Counted from the first letter of the stretch, positions 32,257-43,452 are shown. The stretch: 51,929 nucleotides of DNA from Chara braunii (GCA_003427395.1 BFEA01000466.1:376181-428109), one strand, 5' to 3'. Numbers and translations are program-made. Notes: generated by a model from the letters alone, not told the origin.

Positions 32257-32446
32257 GGCAATCCCCGTATTGATGGTTTGGGTCATGAACCCTTTGACTC
32301 TTGTTAAAGGCAGACCAAACCTTTGACTCTTGTTAAAGGCAGACTGTCCACAAACGGAACATAGCAGCAGGCAACAACTCAGTGAAGCACCGGGCAACAC
32401 TGCTGGAGCAACCCAACTGCACAATGCCAAGGAACGACAGAGCTTC

Positions 32447-32488
32447 TTTCATCGGAGTTTCACCGACTCATCAGGGGGCTCAACCCTC
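32447..32488 (-). ncRNA. Hammerhead ribozyme core, tandem copy
   Basis: Same motif as 32215-32256, with CTGATGA at 32474-32468, stem II GTCGG/CCGAT (one G-T pair) and stem I weakened to GAGG/CCCC. Stem III is again absent. Confidence 0.65.
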
Positions 32489-32642
32489 GGCAATCCCCGT
32501 ATTGATGGTTTGGGTCATGAAACCTTTGACTCTTGTTAAAGGCTGACTGTCCACAAACGGAACATAGCAGCAGGCAACAACTCAGTGAAGCACCGGGCAA
32601 CACTGATGGAGCAACCCAACTGCACAACGCCAAGGAACGACA

Positions 32643-33201
32643 GGGCAAGTGTACGAGCAGCACAGCAGCTGCACAGTGAAGCACAATGCAACACCTACAA
32701 GACAGCCACAGTACATGGCACACAACCAAAGGACACACAAGGCACAATACACAGATGGGTGACAAGGCAACAGAGCAGTGAAGCACAAAGCCACACCACA
32801 CAGCGAACTCAGCCGCTTGCCAAGAACGGCACACGAAGCAAGTGAGACAGGCAGCAAGGCAGTGGCGGAGCACAGACGAGGCAGTCTACACATAGAACAC
32901 GGAGCAAAGCAGCACATCGCCTACTCACATCACAAGTGAGCCCCACAGACTTTTTGGTTCCCACCACCCGCCGAGCCAGGGAGTCACTGCGACGGACGTC
33001 AGTCATCACCCATAAACCATATGCACCACACAGACATCACGGACAGAGCGGCTCCCCTAAGAGTCCTGTAGGCGCTCCAAAGAACACACCACCTACTGTT
33101 TAGCACTGCTTAAAGGTGCTCACTCAGACACAAAGTACAGAAAAAATCGCAGAAAGGACAAGCAACAAACAAAAGACGGACATACACAAAACTGATAGAA
33201 G

Positions 33202-33203
<2 letters not shown>
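32643..33203. other. Unassigned CA-rich sequence
   Basis: Continues the composition of the hammerhead monomers (GTGAAGCAC, GGCAACA phrases) without clear unit boundaries. No gene is recognised. Confidence 0.3.

Positions 33204-33271
<68 letters not shown>
33204..33271. repeat. (GT)n microsatellite
   Basis: About 34 GT units. Confidence 0.95.
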
Positions 33272-33279
<8 letters not shown>

Positions 33280-34299
33280 CAATAAATCGCAGTTTCCCAG
33301 TGGGGCTGCGGGACTTGATCCCAGAACCTGTAACTTGTATGTTTTGTTTGTTAGTTTCGAGACCTATTGGGACTTGATCCCTGAGTCTGTCACTAGTAGT
33401 CTCTGTTTGGTAGTCTTAGGCCATTTGGCATTTTCCCTTTTACCTTGCCATAGTTTGGGTCCCCTCTTCCCCAAATGCGGGGTAGATACAGAGGAGTCCT
33501 GGGCTGCTTTCTGGGGAGTCTGTGATAGGTCTAGTCGGTGAGTAGACGTAGCCGGCAGGAGATTAGTTTCGGCCCTTTCGGGTCTTTTCATGTTTTCGTT
33601 GGCTGTTGGAGCGCTGCTGCTCTATTTTGGGCGAGGTCATCTTCTTCCTCGAAGCCGAGCCATAGCTGGGGTTGGGAAACCTAGTTGAAGATCGCACTGC
33701 TGCTATTTCGCAGCGCTGCATGGGAGCTTCCACAGGACTGTGTTGTTGGGTTCGGGCGCTGCCATTTTCCACTTGGCAGCCATATCTGCTGTTCCTCCTC
33801 AGGAGGAACCTCATCTTCTTCTAAGTGCTGGATCGGTTCTCTCCTTCTTCATCAGGACTTCCAGCACTGCACTTCCACGCGAGCGCTGAGCTGGCGCTGC
33901 TATCATTGGGGTTGCTGGTTCAGATTGGCACGTTGTGACAGCTGTGCGGTTACTGTTGCTACGGCAGCCATAGCCAGGGTGATGAGGTGGCGAGGAGGAA
34001 GAAGACGACTCCTGAAAACTTCATTGATCATTCGTTTTCGGTTGTTCAGGGTTGTTGTAAACGCGGTTGTGATTCTTGGAATGAAGTACTCTGAATTGAT
34101 TGGAGGAGGACGGGTGATGAATAAGAATTGAAATTCGTTTTTCAATTCTCTAATGTGTATTGAGCTTCCGCTGTGCATATCTCTCTCTCCGGTTTTGTGT
34201 GGATTTGCCTCCTTCGAGTCTACTCTGCAATTGCATCCATGTATGGGAGCGTGTGAATTCATTGTGGATTGAAGTCCAATCGGGTACATAACGTGCATG

Positions 34300-34302
<3 letters not shown>
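33272..34302. other. Unassigned sequence
   Basis: A short repeated GGGACTTGATCCC(A/T)GA(A/G)(C/T)CTGT phrase occurs at about 33311 and 33369. No gene is recognised. Confidence 0.3.

Positions 34303-34368
<66 letters not shown>
34303..34368. repeat. (GT)n microsatellite
   Basis: About 33 GT units. Confidence 0.95.
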
Positions 34369-34369
<1 letters not shown>

Positions 34370-35254
34370 GTTAAAGCACCCCAAATTCTCTCTCTCATTT
34401 CGTCCACTAATCATAACAAAAAAAAAAGACGTCCATAACGAAAAAGTATGGATAGACAGTATAATAGAAAATGCAAGGTTGGCCACGTTTGTGTGGTTCA
34501 GCACCAAGTGCCCACACACCCGTCTGCCGCCGAAGCGGCACACTTGCACATATTGATATATATTATTATATAGTATATACATATATTTATCTGATCCATA
34601 AAAGGGTGGAGGGCAAGAAGCAACTTACCTCAGACAGAGGCCTATAGCGGCAAGAAAGCACCGACCCCATCCACCATAGCTCCGCAAAAACTCGGAGAGC
34701 CCTCCACATTGGCCCACAAAATCACAAAACAGCATAACACAAAAGGCTCACAATAAAGCACCGACCACACATGCCAATTGTCTAATTATGTTTTTTAGAG
34801 CCCTCTGGGATGACCAACAGCGCCACGACAAATCAAAAATACACAGCAGGACCTGTACGCAACACCAAGAGTGTCATGAACCTCCCCCTGCTGCACAACC
34901 TGCAGAATCGGATGATGTCCTGGTGCTACAGCGAGGCCCCTGCAAGAACTATGCCAAATTCCACAAGATCTCCACGCGACACCAGGAGCGCTGCTGCTTA
35001 AAACACCCTAGCAGGCACCCCATTCTTCCATGTGCATCGAAAGAGCAGCCCGCGGGAATGACACCCACAGCAAACACTATCTAAGCCTCCTCGCAAAGAT
35101 ATTGTGGCGAAAACCCCAAACTCCCACCCCAGAGAAAACTCATGGCCACCCACAGACATTACTCCATCGACAAGACAGCCCATGTTACAAAGCAGGGCAA
35201 CGAATTAGGCCATGTATAAAAAACCAAACCAACAAATCACATCCATCCACAGAG

Positions 35255-35259
<5 letters not shown>
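34369..35259. other. Unassigned sequence
   Basis: Plus-strand frame 34788-35084 has many His and Cys residues but no motif I know. Confidence 0.25.
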
Positions 35260-35324
<65 letters not shown>

Positions 35325-35325
35325 N

Positions 35326-35384
<59 letters not shown>
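35260..35384. repeat. (GT)n-N-(GA)n compound microsatellite
   Basis: GT-run 35260-35324, a single N at 35325, then GA-run 35326-35384. The N suggests an unresolved join, so the compound structure may be artificial. Confidence 0.9.
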
Positions 35385-35388
<4 letters not shown>

Positions 35389-35763
35389 TTCCCTTCTGCA
35401 TCCTCACCGGAGTGGGCAGTCACTTGTTTGTATTAATAATAGCAGAGACCTGTGTGAAGGAAAGAGATGGAAAACAGTTGGTGAGTTCTGAAGAAAGAAG
35501 CTGTCCATCGGTAGAACTCCTGTCTCTTGGCAATCTCTTCCTCGGTTGAATACGTCTAGAGCAAGTTGAGTTACAATGGAGAACAGCTTCCAAAGCAGCA
35601 TAGGGGAACGGACATGCTAGAAAGGAGAGGTGGTAGGTTAATAAGCACAGACTCTACAAGGGAAAGTGCAGCACAAAGTATGAGTCTATGACTGCATAGA
35701 TTTATAAACCTTGGCCAAGCAGCCCAAAGTTCTGAATTTTGGGCTACATCCCCTGGGTTTGTA
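35385..35763. other. Unassigned sequence
   Basis: Nothing recognised between the compound microsatellite and MITE copy b. Confidence 0.3.
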
Positions 35764-35874
35764 CTACAGTCTTCCCCCGAATACAACGCACGGTCATTAT
35801 AGCTGAATTTGGTCTATCTTTCAGTCTAAATTCAGCTATAATGACCGTGCGTTGTATTCGGGAGAAGACTGTAG
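35764..35874. mobile_element. Hairpin MITE family 1, copy b (near-perfect)
   Basis: 111 bp. Arms from CTACAGTCTTCCCCCGAATA inward are complementary for about 47 bases with very few mismatches, leaving a ~17-base loop. The least decayed copy in the window. Confidence 0.9.
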
Positions 35875-36526
35875 GGTTCTAGAAATCTAGGCCTCACTAG
35901 GTAGGATCTTCAACACCCCCTTGGATGATGGAGTAAAGTGATGCTCCCGAGACTTGAAGCCAGTAGAGGAAGGTATAGAGGGTTAGTTAAAAAGACAAAA
36001 ACAAAGCTCGCCATCGGGGCATCGAGGAAGCCGAATCAAAGAGCAAAATTAAACCTCCTCACATGTTCTCAGCAAGGAAAAGCGGCAAAAAAAAAAGTTG
36101 TTGTGCTGAGTGTGCTGTGCAGAACAGTACGACAAACGGCTTGTTAAACCAGCAGTACCTTTTTTTTTTTCCCAGTTGAAAAACAAAGCCACGGCTCATT
36201 TACGGCCCCACATTTTTCAGGGCTTCGGGTGCCGGACTGAAATGGCTGGCGGCACCAGCCAAAAGCAGGAGGGCCGTGTCGCTTCGTTTTTTCTTTGGCG
36301 CGCAGGCGCCGCAGGGCGAATCTAGGCTCGGCATCAATAGCTGGGCAGGACGGTACCGGTGGTTTTTAAAACTAAAAAAAAAATTGGACTGTTCTGAGGG
36401 TTGGTTGGGGTTGGCTGTGATTGCAAGCTGTGCTCCTCAGAATGAAGGCAATGGCGTTGAATGGACACATGCTGTGTGTCATCCCAAGATGAATTGTCGA
36501 CAACCAACCAAGCGCTGCAGTCACTC
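35875..36526. other. 3' flank of the fusion gene
   Basis: No separate gene is recognised. It includes an A-run on the minus strand (T-run at 36160-36170), about 360 bases past the stop codon of the downstream-reading fusion gene. Confidence 0.3.
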
Positions 36527-38545
36527 TCACAAGGATGATCTTAGTGAAGGGGCTGACGACTCTGACGAGGCAAAACCAACGACCACTTTGCCGATGCTCT
36601 TCCCAGAGTGGAGATATTCAATTGCGTCGGCAACCCTCTCGACCCCATTAAATTGTGTTGGATCAATTGCCACCTTGAGCAATCCTTTGGAGTACAGCTG
36701 ATGGAGCTTTGCAATATGGCTTCGGAAGTAAGAATCGTAATAGGGCAGGAAAAAGCCCACCAATGACTGGGACTTAAAAAGAAGTCTCTCTGGAAGGCCC
36801 TTCAGTTCGGATAGCTTCATGTTCTTCTGGTCCCCTGTTGCGTACTGCGAAATCATCCCGATGACAATCAACCTCCCTTTGACCGCTAACGATTTCAGAG
36901 CAACCTCGAACATTTTTCCGCCTACCGACTCGTAGATCAGGTCCACCCCTTTCGGAAACTCTGCTTTAAGGACTTCCTGGACATTTTCTTTCTTGTAATC
37001 GATGACGCGATCGACGCCCAGGCTGCGCAAAAGGGCTGCTTTCTCTTCACCCCCGCACGTGCCAATGACCGTGTTTCCTGCCAGTTTCGCCAGCTGAACT
37101 GCAAATTGCCCAGTACCTCCGGCTGCCGCGGTCACAAGGACCGTCTGTGCTCTTCCCATCTGTCCTGCACGCTCCAATCCAATCGATGCTGTCAGTCCTG
37201 ACGTAAGCATTGCTACCATTGCCGGGCTTGCCTCGGGAACCGGGATCACCTGCTGGGCATGAACAAGTTGGTACTCCGAAAAGCCTCCTCTTCGAAAGTT
37301 TGCGACTGCGGAGCCGATCGAGATGCCTGATCTTGGGGGCACGCCCTTGCCAATCCCTACAATACGGCCAACTGACTCAAATCCACAATCAGAGGGCAGC
37401 TGCATGGGAACAGAATCATACCTCCCGGCACTGAAGTTGATATCACTAGCATTGACGCCCGCAAACACGTTACGGACAAGGACCTTACCCTGACCGACGG
37501 CGGGCGGAAACGGGACTGACACTACCGAGGTAGCCTTGCGAAAGTCTGCAGACAGCTGCGTGACTACCACCTTCCTAAATTGTGCAGGAAACGTTTGTGC
37601 CATCATGGCCTGCTGTGAACTGACCCCGCTCGCCGGACGCATGGTTCCCCGGGGCTTGGGTCTGGCGGGGGCGATCTCGGAGTGATGGGCCTGAAGATCT
37701 GGAACAGCATGCTCCCCAAACGCTGTGTAGAAAGCACCTTTCCGCGGTCTCAATTGCATCACAGAGCCCCCATTCCCATCATCCATGATGAGTTTCATTA
37801 TGCCCTCCACAACTGTCTTCATTGGAATGAACCCTCCGAGGCTGATCACTGCCTTCTCCAACTCCGGACCTCCAGAGCGGGTCAACGCAGTGTCTATGAA
37901 CATTGGGCAAAACGCACAAACTCGGATACCTCTGTCTTTCTGCAGGTGTGCAAGACTTCGTGTCAGCATAACCACACCTGCTTTGGTTGCTGAGTACACA
38001 GGTGACCCAGGGAATGGAATGACCCCTGCTGCAGATGCTACATTTACGATCACCCTCTTGCTCTTCCCGGCTTCACTGCTGAGATCCGTGCTTGCTTCCA
38101 TGCATTCGACCGCCAGCCGCACACCGTCGGCCACGGCTTTCAGGTTAATGTCAATCATTCGGCTCCATGGGCGGCCCTCGGCTGGCATCAGCGATGGGCC
38201 CCCTTTCGAATGCTCCGCTGCCTTGAGCTGCGGCAAGAAATGAAGCTCGCCCGCGATTCCTGCATTGTTGATGCAGACGTCAAGTCGCTTAAAAGTATCC
38301 ATGTGCACGGTGAAGGCCTGCGCAAGTTGTCGAGAGCATGCAACATCACATTTCACAAAGATCGCGCGTGCAGCCTCCGGTTTCCTCATTTCCCGGATAA
38401 GCCGAACAGTTTCTGTCCCGCCAGCCTCCGAGGTATCCACGACTGTCAAATTCGCTCCCAGCTCGGCCAAGCGCAGCGTGATTGCTCGACCAATTCCCCC
38501 TCCTGCCCCTGTAACCAGAGCAGCTGTTGCACGTGTCACCTCCAT
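36527..38545 (-). CDS. Bifunctional SDR-MDR fusion: 15-PGDH-like dehydrogenase + PTGR3/ZADH2-like enone reductase
   Basis: 672 codons in one exon. Residues ~5-275 are a classical short-chain dehydrogenase: TGAGGGIG (12-19) for cofactor binding, Asp37 after beta-2 favouring NAD, NNAG (93-96), and the catalytic Ser171, Tyr184 and Lys188. The late GIMKLIMDDGNGGSVMQLRP resembles 15-hydroxyprostaglandin dehydrogenase. After a ~45-residue linker, residues ~323-664 are a medium-chain reductase without catalytic zinc ligands. GVNASDINFSAGRYD, AAAGGTGQFAVQLAK (GGTGQ at 476-480) and YESVGG closely resemble prostaglandin reductase 3 / ZADH2. Family knowledge predicts oxidation of an allylic alcohol to an enone, then reduction of its double bond. 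The substrate here would be an oxylipin or other enone; that is inference. The longer open frame starts with GTG at 38569, so the ATG at 38545 (AAAGCTATGG) is chosen. No peroxisomal signal is obvious. Confidence 0.9.
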   Translation of the reverse strand: MEVTRATAALVTGAGGGIGRAITLRLAELGANLTVVDTSEAGGTETVRLIREMRKPEAARAIFVKCDVACSRQLAQAFTVHMDTFKRLDVCINNAGIAGELHFLPQLKAAEHSKGGPSLMPAEGRPWSRMIDINLKAVADGVRLAVECMEASTDLSSEAGKSKRVIVNVASAAGVIPFPGSPVYSATKAGVVMLTRSLAHLQKDRGIRVCAFCPMFIDTALTRSGGPELEKAVISLGGFIPMKTVVEGIMKLIMDDGNGGSVMQLRPRKGAFYTAFGEHAVPDLQAHHSEIAPARPKPRGTMRPASGVSSQQAMMAQTFPAQFRKVVVTQLSADFRKATSVVSVPFPPAVGQGKVLVRNVFAGVNASDINFSAGRYDSVPMQLPSDCGFESVGRIVGIGKGVPPRSGISIGSAVANFRRGGFSEYQLVHAQQVIPVPEASPAMVAMLTSGLTASIGLERAGQMGRAQTVLVTAAAGGTGQFAVQLAKLAGNTVIGTCGGEEKAALLRSLGVDRVIDYKKENVQEVLKAEFPKGVDLIYESVGGKMFEVALKSLAVKGRLIVIGMISQYATGDQKNMKLSELKGLPERLLFKSQSLVGFFLPYYDSYFRSHIAKLHQLYSKGLLKVAIDPTQFNGVERVADAIEYLHSGKSIGKVVVGFASSESSAPSLRSSL

Positions 38546-38590
38546 AGCTTTCGGCGCTTTCTTCTTCACAGCCGGACTCGTTCTTTAGTC

Positions 38591-38606
38591 CCTGAAAAAG
38601 ACAAGG
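38591..38606 (-). other. Possible 5'-UTR intron acceptor
   Basis: The minus strand reads CTTGTCTTTTTCAG just before 38591. The sequence after it contains an in-frame TAA (38587-38585) before the ATG at 38545, so an exon starting here would be 5' UTR joined to the long coding exon. Confidence 0.4.
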
Positions 38607-38889
38607 ATGTTGCCGACCGTCAGCGGACGAAGACGGAGAAAACTGCAATGTCCCGCTATCTGAGCTGGCACCTGCTGAACATACTGAGACTGAGCAGGCT
38701 GTTTAGTTACGCGAAGATAATTAAATATAGTTTTTCCCTTGTTGCTCGAGACATTTATTCATATATGACGCATTAAAAAAAAAAAAGACTGGGCTGTGCC
38801 CCAACTGGGTAAATGCGCTTGCCTTACAGATTATGACATCTTGTGAAAGTATGTTCGCCATCTCGACACAGGAGAAGGGAGATTAATCA

Positions 38890-41515
38890 GGGAGTGGGGA
38901 GGAGGTAATGGAAGCCGCGTACTTATGGACGTTGAATCCGGATAAGACCAATTTTATATCAAAAGTAGCCTGGAAGCAAGTAATTCAATCAAAGGAGGGT
39001 TGGGCATTTTGGATCCCGCCCAGCAGATCAGAGCACTTCAAACCAAATGGGTCATCAAATTATTTACGCAACCCCATCTACGCTCGGTCCCCCTAGCATT
39101 GGAACACATACGGGGTATGGCGAGATACACAACTCCACCAAATATGGAGGGCACGTTCTGGTTATTCTGTAAAGGTTGGGCCAAGAAGGGAATAACAAGA
39201 GTGCAGGAGGAAGGGGAAAACGACGCCAGGTCTTCATACTGGGCCCACATCCTAAAGATATGGGCCGAAGTCTTCCCGGCAAGAGTAAGAGACCCAAGAA
39301 CGAAAGAGGAAGTTCTCAGGCAGCCTTTGTTTTGTAACCCATGGCTGAAGGACTTTCAAGGAAAACCTAGAACACTTACAGCAAAGGACGCCAAGTGGGG
39401 GAATTGGTTGGAGCATGGGGTATGGCAGGTAAAGCATCTATGGTCACCAACTCACAATAGGTGGAAAACGGGGAGGGAAATGAGAGAGGAAATGAAAGGT
39501 TGTCACAGACTAACCGAGAATTTGAATGAAGTGCTTACCTCCATACACCAAGCATGGACACAAATATTGAGGGGCCCGTCTAAATGGGGCTGGGGTGACT
39601 GGGCAACGTGGACCTCAAGCTTGGAACCAGATCAAGCGTTCCGCATTCACCAGGAGGTAGGCCCAACCAATCAGTGGCTGGAGGCAGACATGTATCCAAT
39701 CCTGAACCCAGGCTTTAGGGTTAGTCGATTGGACAAAGAGACACGGGTTCCAATAGCCGTCAATAAAAATCTCCTTACGAAAGTCAGGGTGATCGAGACT
39801 GACGAGTTTACAATTTTTGCTCCTACAACACCTATCCAAGATCTGGAAATTGATCCAGCACATTGGGCATGGAACATCAAAGGGAATGGGTCAAGAGTAG
39901 TTAAGAGAGTTAACGTACTCCACTACACTACTAAATGGGGATATAGGTTAAGAAAGAGATCAACTANGAAGGATCAATCGCTAGCAATTAGATGGGAAAA
40001 GAGGGTGGGAATACCAAGACAGCAAATACGAAAATTGCCATGGTCGGTTTTGCACAGCATCAGGCTGAATAAAGTCCGAAGTATGCAGTGGCTCATACTT
40101 CATGTCGCACTCCCAGTCGACACCTGGCTGTACGAAAAACGAAGCAGGAACAACAGAGATGTGAGAGAGCAAAATTGCGTCATGTGCACGGAAGGAGTAC
40201 CTGAAACACTGCTTCACGGTCTTCTGCTCTGCCCGGAAGCGGAGTATATTTGGTCTATAGCTCGAACCCTGTGGGATCGCGTCATGGAACTTTCATTTCC
40301 AAGAAGTAAAAGACTCTTCCTTACAGGAACTGAAGTCCCAACAAGTTGGAACTCAAACCATAAGTGCATCTACCAGTTACTGAGACAATACACATTATGG
40401 ACAATATAGGAAAAGAAGATGCCAACAAGTGATAGGTAAAAGCCTGTCAACTAGAATGGAAGCTAGAGCAACACTATATAATCTACTATAGATGGAGATT
40501 ATAGCTCAATGGCAGCGAGCCAAGAAACAGGCAGCGGCTAACCCTGCAAAGGCGAAGGACATTCTCAACAAATTCCATAACAGAGTATTGGCTGAAGGTA
40601 AAATAGCCACAATGGAGGGGCACAAGCTGATCTTCTGTTGGTTCAGAGAAGACCAACAAGACATGACAAACGGACAACAGGGGCAGACACAGCAACTGGC
40701 CTCACCATGAACAAGGGAAGTCAAAGCTTAGAAAGGCGAAGGTCAAGAGCGAAGTGCAAGCAAAGGATCACAAGTTAAGACAGAATCGCAAACAGCTGAC
40801 CATAGCAAGAGGTAAGGTAACTTTGGAGACTAAGGGCATTGAGACGAAAGGGAAGGGTTCATAGCAAAGGGTCATTAGAGATTATTGGCAATAAGAAGAA
40901 AAGTAAGATTTCAGGTAAGGATACTACAAATTAATGAGTCTGCAAAGGAGGCAGACCGCTAGAGGAATACAGGTAGGTCTAAAGGTTTTGGGAAGTAGGG
41001 TTTAGGGTTTAAGGAAAAAAAGGAAAGGCCTAGTTAGTACTTCTACCAATTAATTCAAATTGGTAGTGGATCTACGGTTTTAGGGGGTTAGTAACATGAG
41101 ATATTGGTGCAATACAGAGAAGGTTTAGGGTTTTGAGGTTGTAGTCATCTAGGGTTTAGAGTCTCAACATGGAACAGAAAAGGCCCAGTTAGCAGTTCTA
41201 GCACTCAGAGCAAAGCCGGCAGCCAAGCAGCTGAGAGGAACAAGCTAGCCAATACAAACGGGATACNGTTTACNAGCAGGAACGAAGGAGATTAGACTGG
41301 GCCTAAATTAGGTCCACCAGGCTAACTTGGGCAGGGGTGAGGGGTGGTACATCCTTCCTTTAGGAAGTAATCAATGNCGTCCTTCGGGCCTTCACACCAT
41401 AAGGGGGAGGAGCGTGTGTGTGTTATCATTGTAATTCTGCCTGACTTGCCGGTGGAATAGGAACCGGACTGATGCTCCCCAGAATGGAAAAGGAGCCGGA
41501 ATCGATGCGTCGAAA
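38890..41515 (+). mobile_element. LINE-G, 5'-truncated
   Basis: Contains the C-terminal half of ORF2 followed by a ~800-bp 3' UTR. The UTR has the TACATCCTTCC…AGGAAGTAATCAATG module (41350-41375), GGGGGAGGAGCGTG and the CTTGCCGGT…ACCGG hairpin (about 41446-41467), all shared with LINE-E. The tail is only AAAAA at 41514. Ns occur at 39966, 41267, 41274 and 41377. Confidence 0.85.
38908..40710 (+). pseudogene. LINE-G ORF2 C-terminal region
   Basis: The start reads DKTNFISKVAWKQVIQSKEG, then after a frame change GILDPAQQIRALQTKWVIKL in a 469-codon open frame to 40409. The frame includes REEVLRQPLF-like blocks, IQDLEIDPAHWAWN (about 39840), MQWLILHVALPVDTWLYEK and the zf-RVT finger CVMC…LLHGLLLC (40176-40233), and ends YTLWTI with TAG. 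Another shifted piece at 40492-40710 supplies the C-terminus. This is the best preserved LINE tail domain here, but it lacks the RT core. Confidence 0.85.
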
Positions 41516-41729
41516 AACACAGAATTTTTGCCCCTCCATTAATTATCTCTCGCTCGAATCCATACACAATCAGATGAACAGAATAAAGTAATGGAGGGCC
41601 ACTCTCTGAGATCTGTTATTTCAACTTCCCATGTTTCTCTGCCGCCCTCCCAACCACTCTGAGATCTGTTATTTCAAGTTCTGCCTTGTTTGGAACCGCA
41701 TCTGCACTTTCTTTTTTCTTATTAATATC

Positions 41730-41849
41730 CTAACGTCTTCCCCTGAACACAACGCACCCTAATAAATAATGTACACACACACACACACACTATCTTTCCG
41801 GTCCCGTGCAGCCAAATGAGGGTGCGTTGTGCTCGGGGGAAGACGGTAG
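41730..41849. mobile_element. Hairpin MITE family 1, copy c
   Basis: Arms CTAACGTCTTCCCCTGAACA and its complement ending GGGGGAAGACGGTAG. The loop has expanded to include a (CA)n run at 41769-41790. Confidence 0.85.
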
Positions 41850-41931
41850 TCTGTTCTTGGTTTGTCTCTGCCACTTGATAGGTTATCAAGAAGATCCAAG
41901 GAGCATGCACACAGTCNTTTTTTTTTTGTAT

Positions 41932-42350
<419 letters not shown>

Positions 42351-42420
42351 ACCATATCAGATTGGGATCTGAACAGAGGTCTGTATTTCAACAGTTCATG
42401 GGTATCTTGGACTGTGGTAG
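42351..42420 (-). mobile_element. SINE family 1 segment right of the cox2 fragment
   Basis: GGTCTGTATTTCAACAGTTC matches the head region of the SINE copy at 42450-42600 (GGTCTGTGTATTTCAACAGTTC), with a degenerate remainder. Confidence 0.55.
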
Positions 42421-42449
42421 ATTTTTTTTATTATTATTATTTTTTTTTC

Positions 42450-42600
42450 TGTTTCAAAGGGCGACAGCCTTGCGATATCATCATCGAACTGAGAGGCCCT
42501 AGGTAAGTCGGAATCGTAGAACTTTACTCATCTGGATTCAAACTCAGGTCTGTGTATTTCAACAGTTCAGTTCAGGCAGGGGTGTACCAACTGAGCTACC
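42450..42600 (-). mobile_element. tRNA-derived SINE, family 1
   Basis: On the minus strand the head reads GTAGCTCAGTTGGTACACCC (A-box), then GAGTTTGAATCC (B-box-like), followed by a body ending near GCTGTCGCCCTTTG. Related copies are at 20007, 41932-42420 and 50095-50256. Confidence 0.7.
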
Positions 42601-42702
42601 GTCTTCACCCGAATAGAACGCCCGTCGCCCGGTAATTATCGCCGTATCTGGGATGAAAGTTGTGCCAAATACAGCTATAATCTATTCGGGTGAAGACGGT
42701 AG
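42596..42702. mobile_element. Hairpin MITE family 1, copy d
   Basis: CTACCGTCTTCACCCGAATA on the left and its exact complement TATTCGGGTGAAGACGGTAG on the right. It abuts the head of the neighbouring SINE. Confidence 0.9.
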
Positions 42703-43066
42703 CCCGGTTGGTGGACTCTGATAGTTTTCAGCCCCGCGGAGCACAGTTTCTTGCTTCGTTTCAAAAAAGCCCCCGCTATTGACAAAATCTGTAAATAACT
42801 TAAAATAACTTAACTTTAAATAAGTCTTTTTTTGAGTTTGTTATATTCCGTGAGAACAAAAGAGTGAGAGAACAGAGGCGAAAACTGCTCTTCGTGCATG
42901 CTTCCGATGAACAAGAATTACACATCCGCATGCACTGTACTCAGAAAACGCGCACGTTGACCGACGCCACGTCTCAGCCAGGTAGCCCACCTGGCACTCC
43001 TCATAGGCATTCTCCAAAGATCCACCTTACGGCTCCACCTCGCATTCGAAAAGCGAAGCGATAAAA
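42703..43066. other. Unassigned sequence
   Basis: No gene is recognised. A GTGAGAACAAAAGAGTGAGAG near 42851 resembles the arms of the next foldback. Confidence 0.3.
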
Positions 43067-43280
43067 TCTTATCTGCTAATCTTACTGTGAGAACGAAAGA
43101 GATAGTGAGAGTCTCGTCTTCTTTTACTCGACTCTGATATACGATCGCCTCATTTTCTTACCTTGCACTCTGATGATAGTCTGCCATCAGCACGTAGCAC
43201 GGTGTTCGCACGGTAGATTGGAAGACAAGGATATCACTCTCTCTTTTATTCTCACAGTAGATAAGAAGACAAGACTCAAT
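43067..43280. repeat. Imperfect foldback
   Basis: CTTACTGTGAGAACGAAAGA (about 43079) and the complement of TCTTTTATTCTCACAGTAGA (about 43244) form arms of about 45 bases. AGTCTCGTCTTC and GAAGACAAGACTC extend the arms outward. Confidence 0.6.
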
Positions 43281-43452
43281 TCTGGGCGCGCGACAGCCTC
43301 ATCATCGCGCGCCAGCCTCATCATCACGTACAATGCTGCCTCGGCTTTGCCCAAAGATATCAAAGGGACCCAGTTGAATGCTGTGCTAATCGCCTTCCCG
43401 TTCCCCGCTAAACTTTGAGGATTGCTGTTCTTAGATAACTGAACATGTAAAC

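Larger units (their letters stand above)
32203..32642 (-). repeat. Two tandem ~235-bp monomers carrying hammerhead motifs
   Basis: Copy 1 (about 32203-32438) and copy 2 (about 32439-32642) share GGCAATCCCCGTATTGATGG, CTTTGACTCTTGTTAAAGGC, AACATAGCAGCAGGCAACAA and CAACCCAACTGCACAA. Each begins with a reverse-oriented hammerhead core. Copy 1 also has an internal ~30-bp duplication (CTTTGACTCTTGTTAAAGGC repeated). Confidence 0.85.

Noticed and set aside
36160-36170. A-run downstream of the SDR-MDR gene as proof of retroposition
   Set aside because: Short A-runs are frequent throughout the window and no matching target duplication was found.
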